Shown here piece by piece: positions 41,701-52,292 of a stretch of DNA of 64,000 nucleotides. Within the stretch, counting starts at the first letter, position 1; each line of letters starts with the position of its first letter. Both the position numbers and the translations under genes were made by a program. The notes under the pieces were generated by a model. The model made no database searches and was not told where the DNA came from. It saw nothing but the letters and a program-made list of their open reading frames with translations. This DNA is from Toxorhynchites rutilus septentrionalis (Eukaryota > Arthropoda > Insecta > Diptera > Culicidae): the NCBI RefSeq assembly GCF_029784135.1, contig NC_073744.1, forward strand, positions 101,553,303 to 101,617,302. The letters run 5' to 3'.

Positions 41701-42436
41701 TGTTGAAACTTCTGGAGAAGGTTGGCCAAGGGAAATACATATTGGGAGATGATCGCTGTTGCAGCAATCATCGTGGGTGTTCCATGAAAGCTTTGAACAA
41801 AGTTGAGGGGATACGATGGTGAGATCTATGGCCGAAGAAGAGCCAAAAGGAGAATTGATTCTGGTGTGTTGGCCGTTGTTCAGAAGAGTGAGAGTATTAT
41901 CGGAGAGAAAATCCTCTAAAATGGAACCTCTTCGATTGAGGTATGAACATCCCCAGGCGTATGAGTGAGCATTGAAATCACCCATAAGGAGAACTGGGGA
42001 GGGAAGTTGGTTAAGAAGATGGTCCAGTTGATTCCGTAGAAGAGCCGGGTCGGACGTAGGAGAAATGTATATGCTGGCTACTGTGATTGGAAAAGGAAGG
42101 TTTATTCGTATTGCCACTGCTTGTAGAGCGGTGTTAACGGGGAGAAAATTGTGGGGGGTGCCGATTTTTATTGAAGTTGCAACCCCGTTGAATGAAGGGT
42201 TGGGTCCTTCTTTGAAATAAGTGGTGTATCCTTTGATAGAATCTTTGTGAAAATTTCTCTGCGTCATAGTCTCTCGAAGAGCTATGATTGTGGGATTATA
42301 TTTATAAATTAATGTTTGTAATTCCGGAAAATTTCTTTGGAGACTTCGAATGTTCCATTGAATAGCTAGTTTGCTCGTTGGAGTGAATGTATTGACGAGT
42401 AAGGTGGATCTTATTTCCCCTTTGAAGGGGTGCTGT
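38746..42436 (-). pseudogene. LINE B ORF2: endonuclease-RT-RNase H, disrupted
   Basis: Endonuclease from about 42390 (IQWNIRSLQRN, VLLMGDFNAHSYAWG, NSDHLPICI), RT (SLDLSKAFDRAWR, NGFPQGSVLSPTLF, VYADDITLVS), RNase H (VYTDGSVNSDGVGCGIF, FSDSASCL), C-terminal HLLLEC knuckle ending at 38746. Lesions: a small duplication of an AATCCCCATTG segment with stops at 41099-41125, TAG at 39280-39282, and TGA at 39145-39147. The ATG at 42465 is misleading: it lies in the poly(A)-flanked 3' UTR of element A. Closest relative in the window is LINE D. Confidence 0.88.
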
Positions 42437-42447
42437 TCTTTCCGGAT

Positions 42448-42666
42448 TTTTTTTTTCCAATTCATTTATTTGTAAGGCTCAATCGCATGAGCTTTGCGGA
42501 GCCACTAATTCATGATTTGTTTTTACAGAATTTCAACTTAAATCTATGTTTAGTAGGTTTCGACCGATTACTCGCGGTTTACTCGAGGTTAGAGGGGCAA
42601 CAATTTTTGTGGGATGGATCAGGTTAGGGATATGGATATGAGGTATCGTTGTCTCAACCGAGAGTT
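42448..42666 (-). other. 3' end of element A beyond the R1-type insertion
   Basis: Contains AACCTCGAGTAAACCGCGAG, TGAGCC and AATAAA near the poly(A), as in the 25794-26567 copy. This proves that the DNA on both sides of the R1-type element is one and the same LINE 3' UTR. Confidence 0.8.
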
Positions 42667-42680
42667 GCCGCACGCACTGT

Positions 42681-45236
42681 TTTTTTTTTTTTTTTTTTTT
42701 TTTTTTATAGAGGTGAGGAACGCTCTTCCAGCCTTATCTGGGAAGGGATAACCCAGACGTCGAGTGGGGATCGCACCCACAAAAACCAAGCCCTCTACTC
42801 GTAGCCTCATTCCCCCCGGGACCACATCTAGGCGACTACTTCAGGGGGCGGCTGTGCTCATGCACTTCACGAGTTTTCAACGCTAACTAGCGTTGATCCT
42901 TCCCTTTTTCTCTATACATCTCATTTACGTTTCCGTTGTACTCCGCCACGCACATCCGCAGCACAGGCTTCCTTTTACCCGTCGAGACGTGTACCGATTA
43001 GGAATTGCCCTCCAACTTGACGCGCAACCCGTCACAGTCACCCTCGCGGGGTTTCTCACCTGTCGAGACGTGAACCGATTAGGAAGCGCCCTCCATCTTG
43101 ACGCGCGCCCCGTCACAGCCACCCTCGCAGGATTTCTCTTCCCAACGGAGCGCCGATTAGGCAGTGCCCTCCAACATAACGCGCACTCCGTCACAGCAAC
43201 TCTCGTGGGGGTACCCACCGATTTGATGATGCTCTCCTAGGCTCTCGCTCCGCCGAAACGACCCTCGCAATGTTCCTCTCTCAATCCACCAACAGGCATT
43301 GCCAGCATTTTCTTGACCCTGCTCTCCAGATTCCGCTTATCCGTCGAGACGTGTACCGATTAGGAATTGCCCTCCAGCTTGACGCGCAACCCGTCACAGT
43401 CACCCTCGCGGGGTTTCTCACCTGTCGAGACGTGAACCGATTAGGAAGCGCCCTCCAACTTGACGCGCGCCCCGTCACAGCCACCCTCGCAGGATTTCTC
43501 TTCCCAACGGAGCGCCGATTAGGCAGTGCCCTCCAACATAACGCGCACTCCGTCACAACGACTCTCGTGGGGTACTACACTTTGCAACAGCCCTCGCATT
43601 TGTTCCTCTTCTATGGTCAGGGGTTATTACTACGCTGGTCGGCCCTCCACTTCCGCTGTAGCTCGGACATGATGTGTATGATTACACTGTTCACAGCGTT
43701 CCAGGTGCCCTCGTCGCGACACATTTTCTCTACTATGTTCCCGGCATGAAGGGCAGGCAGCCCCTCGCGTCTTGCGGTGAACCTGGGACACACAAATACC
43801 ACGTGTTCTGGTGTTTCCTCCACATCTTCACACTCCGGACAGAGTGGCGACGTTGCGTGCCCGAACCGGTGCAAATATTGCCTGAAGCAGCCATGTCCAG
43901 ACAGGAACTGTGTCAGATGAAAATTCACCTCCCCGTGCTTCCTGTTCAGCCAGGTCGATAGTACCGGTATGAGCCCATACGTCCACCTGCCTTTCTCCGC
44001 CGTGTCCCATTCCTGCTGCCACTTCAAGAGTGATTCTACTCTCGCTGTTTTCCGGATACCCCTGATTTCCTTTCGTCTGTAGCACTCTCTGTCTTCCGCC
44101 AGAGTGATGCCAATAGGGATCATGCCGGCGATAACGCAGACTGCCTCCAACGAGATCGTCCTATACGCGCTCGCAACTCTCATCGCCATGAGCCGAAACG
44201 TACGGTCCAGTTTTCTACGATTCCGGTGGGTTTCGAGAGCCGCCGACCAGGCTGGTGCTCCGTACCGCAGTATGGACGAGGATACAGCAGCCAGGAGACG
44301 CCTTTTGCTACTGCAAGGTCCTGCGTTATTCGGCATTATTCTCGCTATCGCGCTAATGGACTTCTCTGCTTTCTCGCAGACGTAGTCGACGTGGTTGTTG
44401 AAATTCAGCCGGTCGTCGATCATAACTCCCAAATATTTCAACCTACGCTTAGAAGGTATCACGTGTTCCCCGACTGTAATTTCCGCTCGCTGCACGGCTT
44501 TGCAGTTACTCACCAACAATACTTCCGTTTTATTATGAGCAATCTGCAGTTTCGCTGCTTGCATCCAGTTCTCTACTGAGACGATGGACTCGATTGCAAG
44601 CATCTTCACCTCTTCGAGTGTCTCGCCTGCCACTGTGAGAGCGATATCATCCGCGAAGCCCACGATCTCCACGCCTTTGGGAAGCTTCAGATTCAGTACT
44701 CCGTTATACATTACGTTCCAGAGCGTTGGGCCCAGGATAGAGCCTTGTGGTACTCCGGCCGTTATATTCAACGTTGTCTGCCCCGTGCTCGTCTCGTAGA
44801 CTAGGACGCGGTTCTGGAAGTAGCTTCCTAGAATTCTGCACAGGTACCCAGGAACCTTCATACGGTGTAGGGACTCGGCAATGGCTTCCCAGCTAGCGCT
44901 GTTGAAAGCATTCCTCACGTCGATCGTTACTATAGCACAATGTCGGTCGCCCCTCCGCTTTTGCTGTGACGCCTTCTCTGCCTTTTCAACCACTGTCCGG
45001 ATAGCATCAACGGTGGACCTACCTTTCCGGAATCCAAACTGCATCTTTGACAGACCATGGTCACTCTCCGTACATTTCGTCAGTCTGTTGAGGATAATCC
45101 TTTCCAAGAGTTTCCCAAGAGTATCCAGCAGGCATATAGGCCTATAGGATGTTGGTACCCCCGGGGGCTTTCCTGGTTTTGGCAGCAACACTAACTTTTG
45201 GATCTTCCATTTCTTAGGAAAGTGACCATCATCCAA
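42681..45236 (-). mobile_element. R1-type LINE, 5'-truncated, nested in element A
   Basis: Flanked by the 14-mer GCCGCACGCACTGT (42667-42680 and 45237-45250), which is also the point where the element A 3' UTR is interrupted. It has a poly(A) tail (poly-T at 42681-42706), a 0.9-kb 3' UTR with tandem repeats, and an RT frame starting mid-domain. Not in 28S rDNA, so it is either non-specific or off target. Confidence 0.88.
42979..43574 (-). repeat. Nested tandem repeats in R1-type 3' UTR
   Basis: Two units 362 bases apart (42981 and 43343), each made of three subrepeats of about 80 bases marked by CCGATTAGG, GCCCTCCA and CGTCACAG. Six subrepeats in all. Long frames on both strands here are by-products of the repeat. 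Confidence 0.8.
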
Positions 45237-45238
45237 GC
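43617..45238 (-). pseudogene. R1-type reverse transcriptase, 5'-truncated ORF2
   Basis: About 540 residues from LDDGHFPKKWKIQKL to the end: VLLPKPGKPPG and SYRPICLLDTLGKLLERII (typical R1-clade wording), FGFRKGRSTVDAI, IDVRNAFNSASW, AGVPQGSILGPTLWN, GFADDIAL (catalytic), LGVMIDDRLNF, and a C-terminal knuckle CPECEDVEETPEHVVFVC. The endonuclease and RT fingers are missing. The open frame extends upstream to 45377, but the first 47 residues come from element A 3' UTR. Remaining RT sequence has no stop. Confidence 0.88.
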
Positions 45239-45384
45239 CGCACGCACTGTAGCATTGTGCATAAAGACCAGGGATAGCATCTGGTGTTCGACTATCTGTC
45301 GAGGGGGGGCGACGGTGAGATGAGGGGAGGGGACAAGACAAACAAAAAAAATAACGAAAAAGAAAAAAAAAACACACAAAAGCA

Positions 45385-48300
45385 TTAAATTCTTATGCTA
45401 GTTCGTTTCACAAACATATAGATCAACTGCATATAGCAGATGTCGCGAGTTCCCAACACGTCTCTAACAGGAACATAGGGTTGTCTTCTTTGGGCCCTAA
45501 GGGCATTCAAAAGGTACTCTCTGGCTGCGTAATTATCCGTACATTGCCAAACTGCGTGATCGATGTCATCGTAACCGTTTCCACACCGACAGACGTTGCT
45601 TTGAACAAGATTTATTCTGTGGAGATGCACATCTATCGAGTAGTGATTGGACATAAGTCTACTCATTACACGAATGAAGTCACGACTTATGTCCAAACCT
45701 TTGAACCACGCTTTCGAAGAAACCTTTGGAATAATTGAATATAACCACCGCCCAAGACATCCAGTGTCCCAATCGGTTTGCCAACTCAAGAGGGAACTCT
45801 GACGCAGTAATTGGAAAAATTCATCGTATGAAATCTGTCTATCAAACAATTCGCCTTCCTGGGCACCCACCTTTGCGAGAGTGTCCGCTTTCTCATTGCC
45901 AGGAATTGAGCAATGAGAGGGGACCCATACAAAGGTTAACTTATAAGATCTTTCGATCAGTGCACTCATCTGCTGCCTCACTTTTGCGAGGAAATAAGAT
46001 GGGTGCCTACTAGTTTTCATCGACTGGAGAGTCTCAAGCGAACTGAGACTATCCGAGAAAATAAAGTAATGGTCTGCAGGCTTGATGGAGATCATCCCCA
46101 ATGCGAAGTCGATTGCTGCCAGCTCAGCAACATAAACGGAACAAGGTTCCTGCAGTTTACGGAAGGCGCTCGAATTTTCATTGAAAACACCGAAGCCAGT
46201 GGATCCATTGAGGCGAGACCCATCAGTGAAGTATCTTTTCATGCAATTGACTTTTTGGTACTTTCGGTTAAAAATACGGGGAATGAAAGTTGGTCGAAGC
46301 TGATCTGAAATCCCAAGTATTGCTTGTTTCATCGACAGATCGTATTCAATTGAGGAACTGCTGATGGTGAAGTGAGCACGATCTGGAGTAAACGATGGAA
46401 GACAAATATCTGACGAAATATAGTGGTAATAAATTCTCATAAACCGAGATTGTATATTTAGATGAAGAATTTTTTCAAAGTTTTCAATCACAAGTGTGTT
46501 CGTGACACCGCATTTCACCAGTATTCTGAGAGAAAGTTCCCAGAATCGGTTCTGTAGAGGAGTTACTCCTGCCAGAACCTCGAGACTCATGTTATGCGTT
46601 GAGTGCATACAGCCGAGAGCTATACGCAGACAATGATATTGAATTCGTTCCAATTTTAGAAGGTGACTTTTAGCTGCTGAGAGAAAGCAGAAAGAGCCAT
46701 ACTCCAGAATAGATAGAATAGTTGTTTTATAAAGCGTTATGAGATCTCCCGGATGAGCTCCCCACCACGTGCCGCAAATCGAACGGAGAAAGTTGACCCT
46801 CTTTTGACATTTTTGCTTCAAATACGTAATGTGGGTATTCCAAGTGCATTTTGAATCAAACCAGACACCAAGGTACTTGAAGGTCAATGATTGGGTAATG
46901 CTTCTGCCCAAAAGCTTGAGTTGCAGTTGGGCTGGGAACCGCTTTCGAGTAAACACTACCAGTTCTGTTTTCTGCGGCGAGAATTCGATCCCTAAGTTCC
47001 TTGCCCAGGAAGACAAGTTACCTAGGGAATTTTGCAATGGTCTTTGCAAGTTTTCGGCATGGGAACCTCTGACGGAAACCACACCATCATCTGCAAGTTG
47101 TCTTAGCGTGCATTGTTCTGCCAAACAACTGTCAATATCTTTCACATAAAAATTATAAAGAAGGGGGCTGAGACATGAGCCTTGGGGTAGACCCATATAA
47201 CTATTTCTGGAAGTTGTCAGTTGTCCAAGGGTAAAGTTCATTCGCTTTTCTGACAACAAATTGTACAAGAAGTTATTCAAAATTCCAGGAAGTCCACATC
47301 TGTCCAGATTGTCTGACAGAATTTCTATGGAAACCGAATCAAAAGCTCCCTTAATATCCAAGAATACTGAAGCCAGTTGCTCCTTGTGCGCAAAGGCCAG
47401 TTGAATATCCGTAGAAAGCAACGCTAGACAATCGTTTGTTCCTTTGCTCTTACGAAACCCAAATTGTGTACTTGATAGCAAATTATTTGTCTCGATCCAT
47501 TGATCGAGTCTTCGAAGGATCATTTTCTCCAGCAATTTTCTAATGCACGAGAGCATAGCAATCGGACGGTATGAGTTATGGTCAGACGCTGGTTTGCCAG
47601 GTTTTTGAATTGCTATTACTTTGACCTGTCTCCATTCGGGTGGCACAATATTGTTTTCTAGTAGGGTATTGAATAAGTCTAGCAAGCGTCTTTTCGCGAT
47701 ATCGGGAAGATTTTTTAGAAGAACGAATTTAATCATATCGCTTCCGGGTGAAGAGTTGTTCGATGAAAGAAGAGCCATAGAAAATTCCAGCATTGAGAAT
47801 GGTCTGTCCAGAGGTCCACCGCTTAGAGACGTTTCTCGAAGAATATGTTGGGCTGGAACTGAGTCTGGACAAACCTTTTTAGCGAAATCGAATATCCATC
47901 GGTTGGAGTATTCCTCACTCTCGTTAGTAGATGAGCGGTTACGCATGTTACGAGCTACCCTCCACAAGGTACGTATTGAGGTTTCACGAGAAAGACCTTC
48001 AATGAAATTGCGCCAGTAACCGCGTTTTTTTGCTTTAATTAATTGTTTCAGCTGTATTTCAAGCTTCGAATATTCCTCGAAGTGTGTGGATGTTCCATGT
48101 CTACGAAAAGCTTTGAAAGCATCCGATTTTTTCAAATACAATTTTGTGCATTCGTCGTCCCAGCCAGGAGTGGCTGGTTTTCTTTTAAACGGAGCACTTG
48201 GAACTTTTCTTCTTTGTGCTTCCAATGAGTTTTTATAGATCAAATCTACGAAAAATCGATATTCTTCCAATGGTGGAAGTATATCTATTGATTCGACACC

Positions 48301-49089
48301 AATTGTTACCGCCGTTGCAAATTTTTGCCAGTCGATGTTCCTTGTTAGATCAAATGGAACTCGAGATGGTTCAGTGGATTGCGGGCTACACTTGATTGAT
48401 ATATTGATTGGCAAGTGATCGCTACCATGGGGATCATTGATGACCTTCCACTGACAATCTAATGATAGCGAGCTTGAGCAAAAAGATAGGTCGAGTCGAC
48501 TTTCTCGAGCCGGAGGTTTTGGAATTCGTGTCGCTTCACCAGTGTTCAAGATAGTTAAATTGAAATCGTCACATAAATCGTAAAAAATAGCCGCTCTAGC
48601 GTCATCATAAGGATCACCCCACCCAGTACCGTGGGAGTTCATGTCACCCAGTATTAGAACTGGGGATGAGAGAATCGAGACTGGATTCCAAAGTTGACTA
48701 CGGCTAATGTTAGTATTTGGAGGAACGTATACTGAAGCTATGCAAAGTTCTTTATTCTTTGCCGTTATTTGACACGCGACAATTTCGACGTCTGATAGAG
48801 CTGGGAGAGGAATTTTATAGAAAGAGTAGCACTTTTTGATCCACAAAAGTACTCCTCCATAAGAATCATTTCTATCCAGGCGAATAATGTTAAAATCGTG
48901 GAAGTTGAGTTCTGTATCAAAAGAAAGCCATGTTTCAGAAAGGGCGAATATATCACAGTCATAATTTTGAAGTAGAAATTTGAACGAGTCTAGTTTAGGC
49001 ACTAGACTAGGGCAGTTCCATTGTAGCACATTGATCATATCTCCTACTACGTTATGTGAATTATCCATCGAAAGATATGATTGATGCAA
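45385..49089 (-). CDS. Element A ORF2: endonuclease, reverse transcriptase, RNase H
   Basis: 1234 residues without interruption. APE endonuclease (VLQWNCPSLV, ALSETWL, LILGDMNSHGTGWG, GSDHLPINI; about 15-240); RT (IAIQKPGKP, SYRPIAMLSC, FGFRKSKGTNDCL, VFLDIKGAFDSV, LPQGSCLSPLLYN; palm QLADD near 665, with Leu where most LINEs have Tyr or Phe); RNase H (YFTDGSRLNG near 954, VAELAAIDFA, FSDSLSSL, WVPSHCSIPGNEKAD); C-terminal knuckle CRCGNGYDDIDHAVWQC. Its ATG lies inside the end of ORF1 (29-base overlap), which suggests coupled translation. It is likely to be, or to have been until recently, enzymatically competent. Confidence 0.92.
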   Translation of the reverse strand: MHQSYLSMDNSHNVVGDMINVLQWNCPSLVPKLDSFKFLLQNYDCDIFALSETWLSFDTELNFHDFNIIRLDRNDSYGGVLLWIKKCYSFYKIPLPALSDVEIVACQITAKNKELCIASVYVPPNTNISRSQLWNPVSILSSPVLILGDMNSHGTGWGDPYDDARAAIFYDLCDDFNLTILNTGEATRIPKPPARESRLDLSFCSSSLSLDCQWKVINDPHGSDHLPINISIKCSPQSTEPSRVPFDLTRNIDWQKFATAVTIGVESIDILPPLEEYRFFVDLIYKNSLEAQRRKVPSAPFKRKPATPGWDDECTKLYLKKSDAFKAFRRHGTSTHFEEYSKLEIQLKQLIKAKKRGYWRNFIEGLSRETSIRTLWRVARNMRNRSSTNESEEYSNRWIFDFAKKVCPDSVPAQHILRETSLSGGPLDRPFSMLEFSMALLSSNNSSPGSDMIKFVLLKNLPDIAKRRLLDLFNTLLENNIVPPEWRQVKVIAIQKPGKPASDHNSYRPIAMLSCIRKLLEKMILRRLDQWIETNNLLSSTQFGFRKSKGTNDCLALLSTDIQLAFAHKEQLASVFLDIKGAFDSVSIEILSDNLDRCGLPGILNNFLYNLLSEKRMNFTLGQLTTSRNSYMGLPQGSCLSPLLYNFYVKDIDSCLAEQCTLRQLADDGVVSVRGSHAENLQRPLQNSLGNLSSWARNLGIEFSPQKTELVVFTRKRFPAQLQLKLLGRSITQSLTFKYLGVWFDSKCTWNTHITYLKQKCQKRVNFLRSICGTWWGAHPGDLITLYKTTILSILEYGSFCFLSAAKSHLLKLERIQYHCLRIALGCMHSTHNMSLEVLAGVTPLQNRFWELSLRILVKCGVTNTLVIENFEKILHLNIQSRFMRIYYHYISSDICLPSFTPDRAHFTISSSSIEYDLSMKQAILGISDQLRPTFIPRIFNRKYQKVNCMKRYFTDGSRLNGSTGFGVFNENSSAFRKLQEPCSVYVAELAAIDFALGMISIKPADHYFIFSDSLSSLETLQSMKTSRHPSYFLAKVRQQMSALIERSYKLTFVWVPSHCSIPGNEKADTLAKVGAQEGELFDRQISYDEFFQLLRQSSLLSWQTDWDTGCLGRWLYSIIPKVSSKAWFKGLDISRDFIRVMSRLMSNHYSIDVHLHRINLVQSNVCRCGNGYDDIDHAVWQCTDNYAAREYLLNALRAQRRQPYVPVRDVLGTRDICYMQLIYMFVKRTSIRI

Positions 49090-50345
49090 GGAGGGGCCAT
49101 GAAACAGTCAATTGCTTAAGATAAGACTTCAGAGATGGAAGCAAGGCAGAAATAAGGCTTCTAAGGGGGTCTTGAATATTGAGGGTGTTTAATATAAAGT
49201 CCACAATGTCCGAAAAAGCTATCAATCCTCGATTGGACGCGAATTTTCTATGAGAAGATCGAGGGGCAGCGTTTTTGTTTCTCTCTCTTCTGGGTAACGG
49301 CGTATAATCCTTACTGCAACCAGGAATTGGCTGAGAAGGAGTCTTCGGATTAGTTTTTTTACCATTATCCTTGGAATTAGACAGTCTTCTGAGGATCATT
49401 TTAGCTTTCTTACGGTGCATCATTGGTGAAGAGAGTTTTCTTTTTTGAGAATCATCCTTTGTCGAAGATTCTGGTGCAGCCGTAGTGTGATCCTCATCAG
49501 AATCAGAGTCCAATTCTTGAGTTGACAAAACCGAAAATTGGTTTTCATCATGAGCGGCTGATGCGGCCTTGAGCATTTCAGCATAAGTCCGCTTGGAGCG
49601 TCCTGTGATAGAACGCTTCACTTTATCGGAGTGCTGTGTGTACTTTGGGCACTCCTGTAGTTCGTGAGGATTCTCGCCACAGTGGATACATTTTTCCAAT
49701 GTTTGTGTACAAGAATCCTCACTGTGTTTTTCACCACATTTACCGCAGCGGAACTTGTTGCCGCAATGGCTGGAAGAATGTCCCAAAATTTTACAGATGG
49801 TGCAATTATAGACCCGCGGTACAAACAAGCGCACCGGAAAAAAAAACACTATCTACTTTCACATAGTTCGGGAGAACACAACCAGCGAAAGTCACCCGAA
49901 ACGAGTGTGAAGGCTTATAGACTTTTTGGTTGTCTTCCAAAGATGCTGCATGTAGTTGCCTAACATCCAGAATTTTCACAAGCTCACCAATTAGGGAGTT
50001 TTTAAAACAACCCGATGCTTTTTTCAATTCTTCAACACTCAGACTCGCATCGGAGACTACGCCTTCTATCTCCACATCTCGAGAAGGGATGTAAATGTGG
50101 TACTCCCTGTTGAAAATCTCGTGGTCAACAATCTTGTTCGCCACATCAAAAGTCGGTGCTTCCACACGCAGTTTGTCCGGTCTCTCTTTACGTATCAAGA
50201 CATCCGGATACTTACGCAGCAAATCTCTTGAAATGTCAAGAGTTCTCAACGATTTCTCCTTGGGCCGAAAGAAAACAACCCATGGTGCCTTTGAGGACTG
50301 TTGGTAATAGCGCGTCCGCGCAACAATAGCATCAGCAGACGCCAT
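49061..50345 (-). pseudogene. Element A ORF1: gag-like protein with one frameshift
   Basis: Likely start at ATG 50345 (MASADAIVARTRYYQ). N-terminal half has an RRM/gag-like region (PWVVFFRP, ILDVRQLHAA, VTFAGCVLPNYVKV). At the homopolymer 49837-49846 the frame slips by one base. Beyond it come the knuckles NCTICKILGHSSSHC, RCGKCGEKHSEDSC and CIHCGENPHELQEC, then a basic/Ser-rich C-terminus ending at 49061. A single indel in a nine-base run could be real, programmed or a sequencing error. Otherwise the protein is complete at about 428 residues. Confidence 0.85.
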
Positions 50346-50870
50346 AACGGTTGCGCAAACGGTGCGCAACCGTCTATGAAAAACAAAAAAAAACTTTCTC
50401 ACAGACACGCACACACACACACGCGCGCGCGCAAAAACTCAACTTAAAACTAACTTAGACTTAAAATTAACGTAAACTAAAAAAATATTTCAAAACTAAA
50501 ATTGCTTTCCAAAAAAAAATTCTTCAAAAAAAAAAATATTAATTATAATCCGAACAACCTTGAACACCGCTATTTGGAGAGCGATACAAAGCCGCGCGCT
50601 ACAAGGTAAACACTATAGCGCGACGGCAAAATCTATTGTTGTACTTCTCTGTTTTGTTGACGGCGTTCAGTGGAACGAATGAACAGGCCACCGATCCGGG
50701 CTTCCCAGAGAGGCGCGTCCTGTTGCTTTTGGTGCAGTTCACTTGCGACGAAAGCAGAAAAAAACCAACTAAAAACCACTTTAGAAGAAGGAAAAAAACA
50801 GCTTCGATTTATTACTAACAGAGCACGAACAATAGACGTCCGGCTCTTACAATTGATCGATGAGGAATGG
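50346..50870 (-). other. 5' UTR of element A
   Basis: From the duplication at 50871 to ORF1: CCATTCCTCATCGATCAATT start, a GC-rich part, AT-rich part, and a (GT/GC)n run at 50400-50425. The internal promoter presumably lies here. The C-terminal residues PFLIDQL of the B ORF1 frame (to 50847) are actually element A sequence. Confidence 0.65.
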
Positions 50871-52292
50871 CTTTCCGGATTTCTTGTAATTTTTGTTTTG
50901 TTTGTTGTTGTTTTGTGTGTTGTTGTTTTGTGTGATGTTGTTTTGTGTGTTATTGTTTTGTGTGTTATTGATTTGTGTGTTGTTTTGTGTGTTGTTGTTT
51001 TGTGTGTTGTTGTTTTGTGTGTTGCTGTTTTGTGTGGTGTGGTGTGGTGCGTTGTTTTGTGTGTTGTTTTTTTGTGGTGTGGTTTCCGTTGATTCCTGAT
51101 TGTTTCGTGTCTTCTTCCTTTGTTTCTCTTTATTTTGGCGAAGTTCATCTTCCGAGGTTTTTAGCTCTTCTGAAGATGTGTTTTTGAAAGATATCTTCCT
51201 CTTGGTTTTCCTTGGGGCCTCAGATATTGTCATTGAAACATCGGAATCATATTCTGATTCGGTGGTCGAGGTATCAGATTCGGACATAGTAGTGTCAACT
51301 GTGGATGGAGTGCTTTCGCGACTTGTTTCCGGACTTGTTTCAGCTGAAACGCAACTACATTTGCATTTGTTGCAGCTAGCAGTCGGTTTTTGGAGGTTAT
51401 TTAATCTGTCTTGTAGGACACTTGAATAGGAAGGTCCATTATTTTTAACGTTGTATAGATCCTTGGCTTGTTTATATGAGATGCCTTGATCTATTCTGAT
51501 TTTGGTTATGTCGTTTTCTTTTTGCCATATTGGACACTTCCTGTATGAAAAGGAGTGGTTTCCTTGGCAATTAATGCAGTGGGCGACATCGTTACACGTT
51601 TTGTTTTCTGTGCCATGTTCCTTGCCGCAATTTCGACAGAGTGGATTCTCGCGTTGGCATCGTTTCGACGTATGTCCAAAGCGGAAGCACTTGAAACATT
51701 GCATCGGACTTGGGTAAAAATTCCTAGTCCCGATGCGGAGGAATCTGAATAAAATCACTTCTGGGATCACTGTCCCACGAATGGTCAAAATTAGAGTAGC
51801 TGTAGGGATAACTACATCTTTTTCCTTCCTAGTGATCCGTTTAACTTCGATCACGTTTTGGTCGGCAAGTTCGGTAAGAAGTACGTCTTCTTTCATATCG
51901 ATCACTTCACGACATGTGACAACGCATTTGCGTTGATTTAATGTTGGATGGTATATCACCTCAACAGGTGTCTTATCGATCAGTTCATTTATTAAGAGGA
52001 GCTTACCGATAGTGTCCTCGTCTCTGGCTGTTAAGATGTATTGCGTTCTCTTCTTATCGTCCTTTGATGGTCGGGCGTTGTTTTTGTTAAAATCTTTCAC
52101 GGTATTGGTGATGGTTTTACTCACGATAAATGGGTTGGATGGTAGTTCTTTATCTCCGGTAGCACGTAACAGTAAAATTTGTAAATTACCGTTCAGAGGG
52201 TCAGTCCATTCTGGAGCGGTACGTTGAGTTGGCTTCCTTTGGTAGAGGTTTGTAGCCCGGCCTCCCGGAGGCCCGGAGCTACTAGACGCCAT
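50871..52292 (-). pseudogene. LINE B ORF1, C-terminus separated by element A
   Basis: Starts MASSSSGPPGGRATNLYQRK. About 474 own residues, with knuckles CFKCFRFGHTSKRC, LCRNC... and CINCQGNHSFSYRKC, then GISYKQAKDLY. A long NNTQNN-type low-complexity C-terminus is encoded by TTGTTTTGTGTG repeats on the plus strand. Element A entered after the Ser-Gly-Lys codons (50871-50880); the last few codons and stop lie at 42437 and below. The frame before the break has no stop. Confidence 0.85.

Larger units (their letters stand above)
42448..50870 (-). mobile_element. A: LOA/I-type LINE with poly(A) tail, split by an R1-type element
   Basis: Flanked by CTTTCCGGAT (42438-42447 and 50871-50880; two more Ts may belong). 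Minus-strand pieces: 50870-45237 (5' UTR, ORF1, ORF2, start of 3' UTR) and 42680-42448 (rest of 3' UTR, TGAGCC...AATAAATG, A9 tail). Without the R1-type insert it is about 5.9 kb. It belongs to the same family as the fragment at 25794-26567. The QLADD palm motif and RNase H suggest the LOA clade (for example Lian of Aedes); this was not verified. Confidence 0.88.

Noticed and set aside
42430..42465. Start codon of LINE B ORF2 at 42465
   Set aside because: This ATG lies in the 3' end and poly(A) tail of element A, not in LINE B.
42979..43574. CRISPR-like or satellite array
   Set aside because: The units are contiguous without spacers, only six subrepeats, and lie inside the 3' UTR of an R1-type LINE with target duplications around the element.
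43270..43749. Protein-coding genes on the plus strand in the R1-type 3' UTR
   Set aside because: The frames are open because the GC-rich tandem repeat lacks stops; they run antisense to the LINE and match no protein family.
45239..45377. N-terminal extension of the R1-type RT
   Set aside because: The first 47 residues of the open frame come from the element A 3' UTR; the R1-type sequence starts after the 14-bp duplication at 45237-45250.
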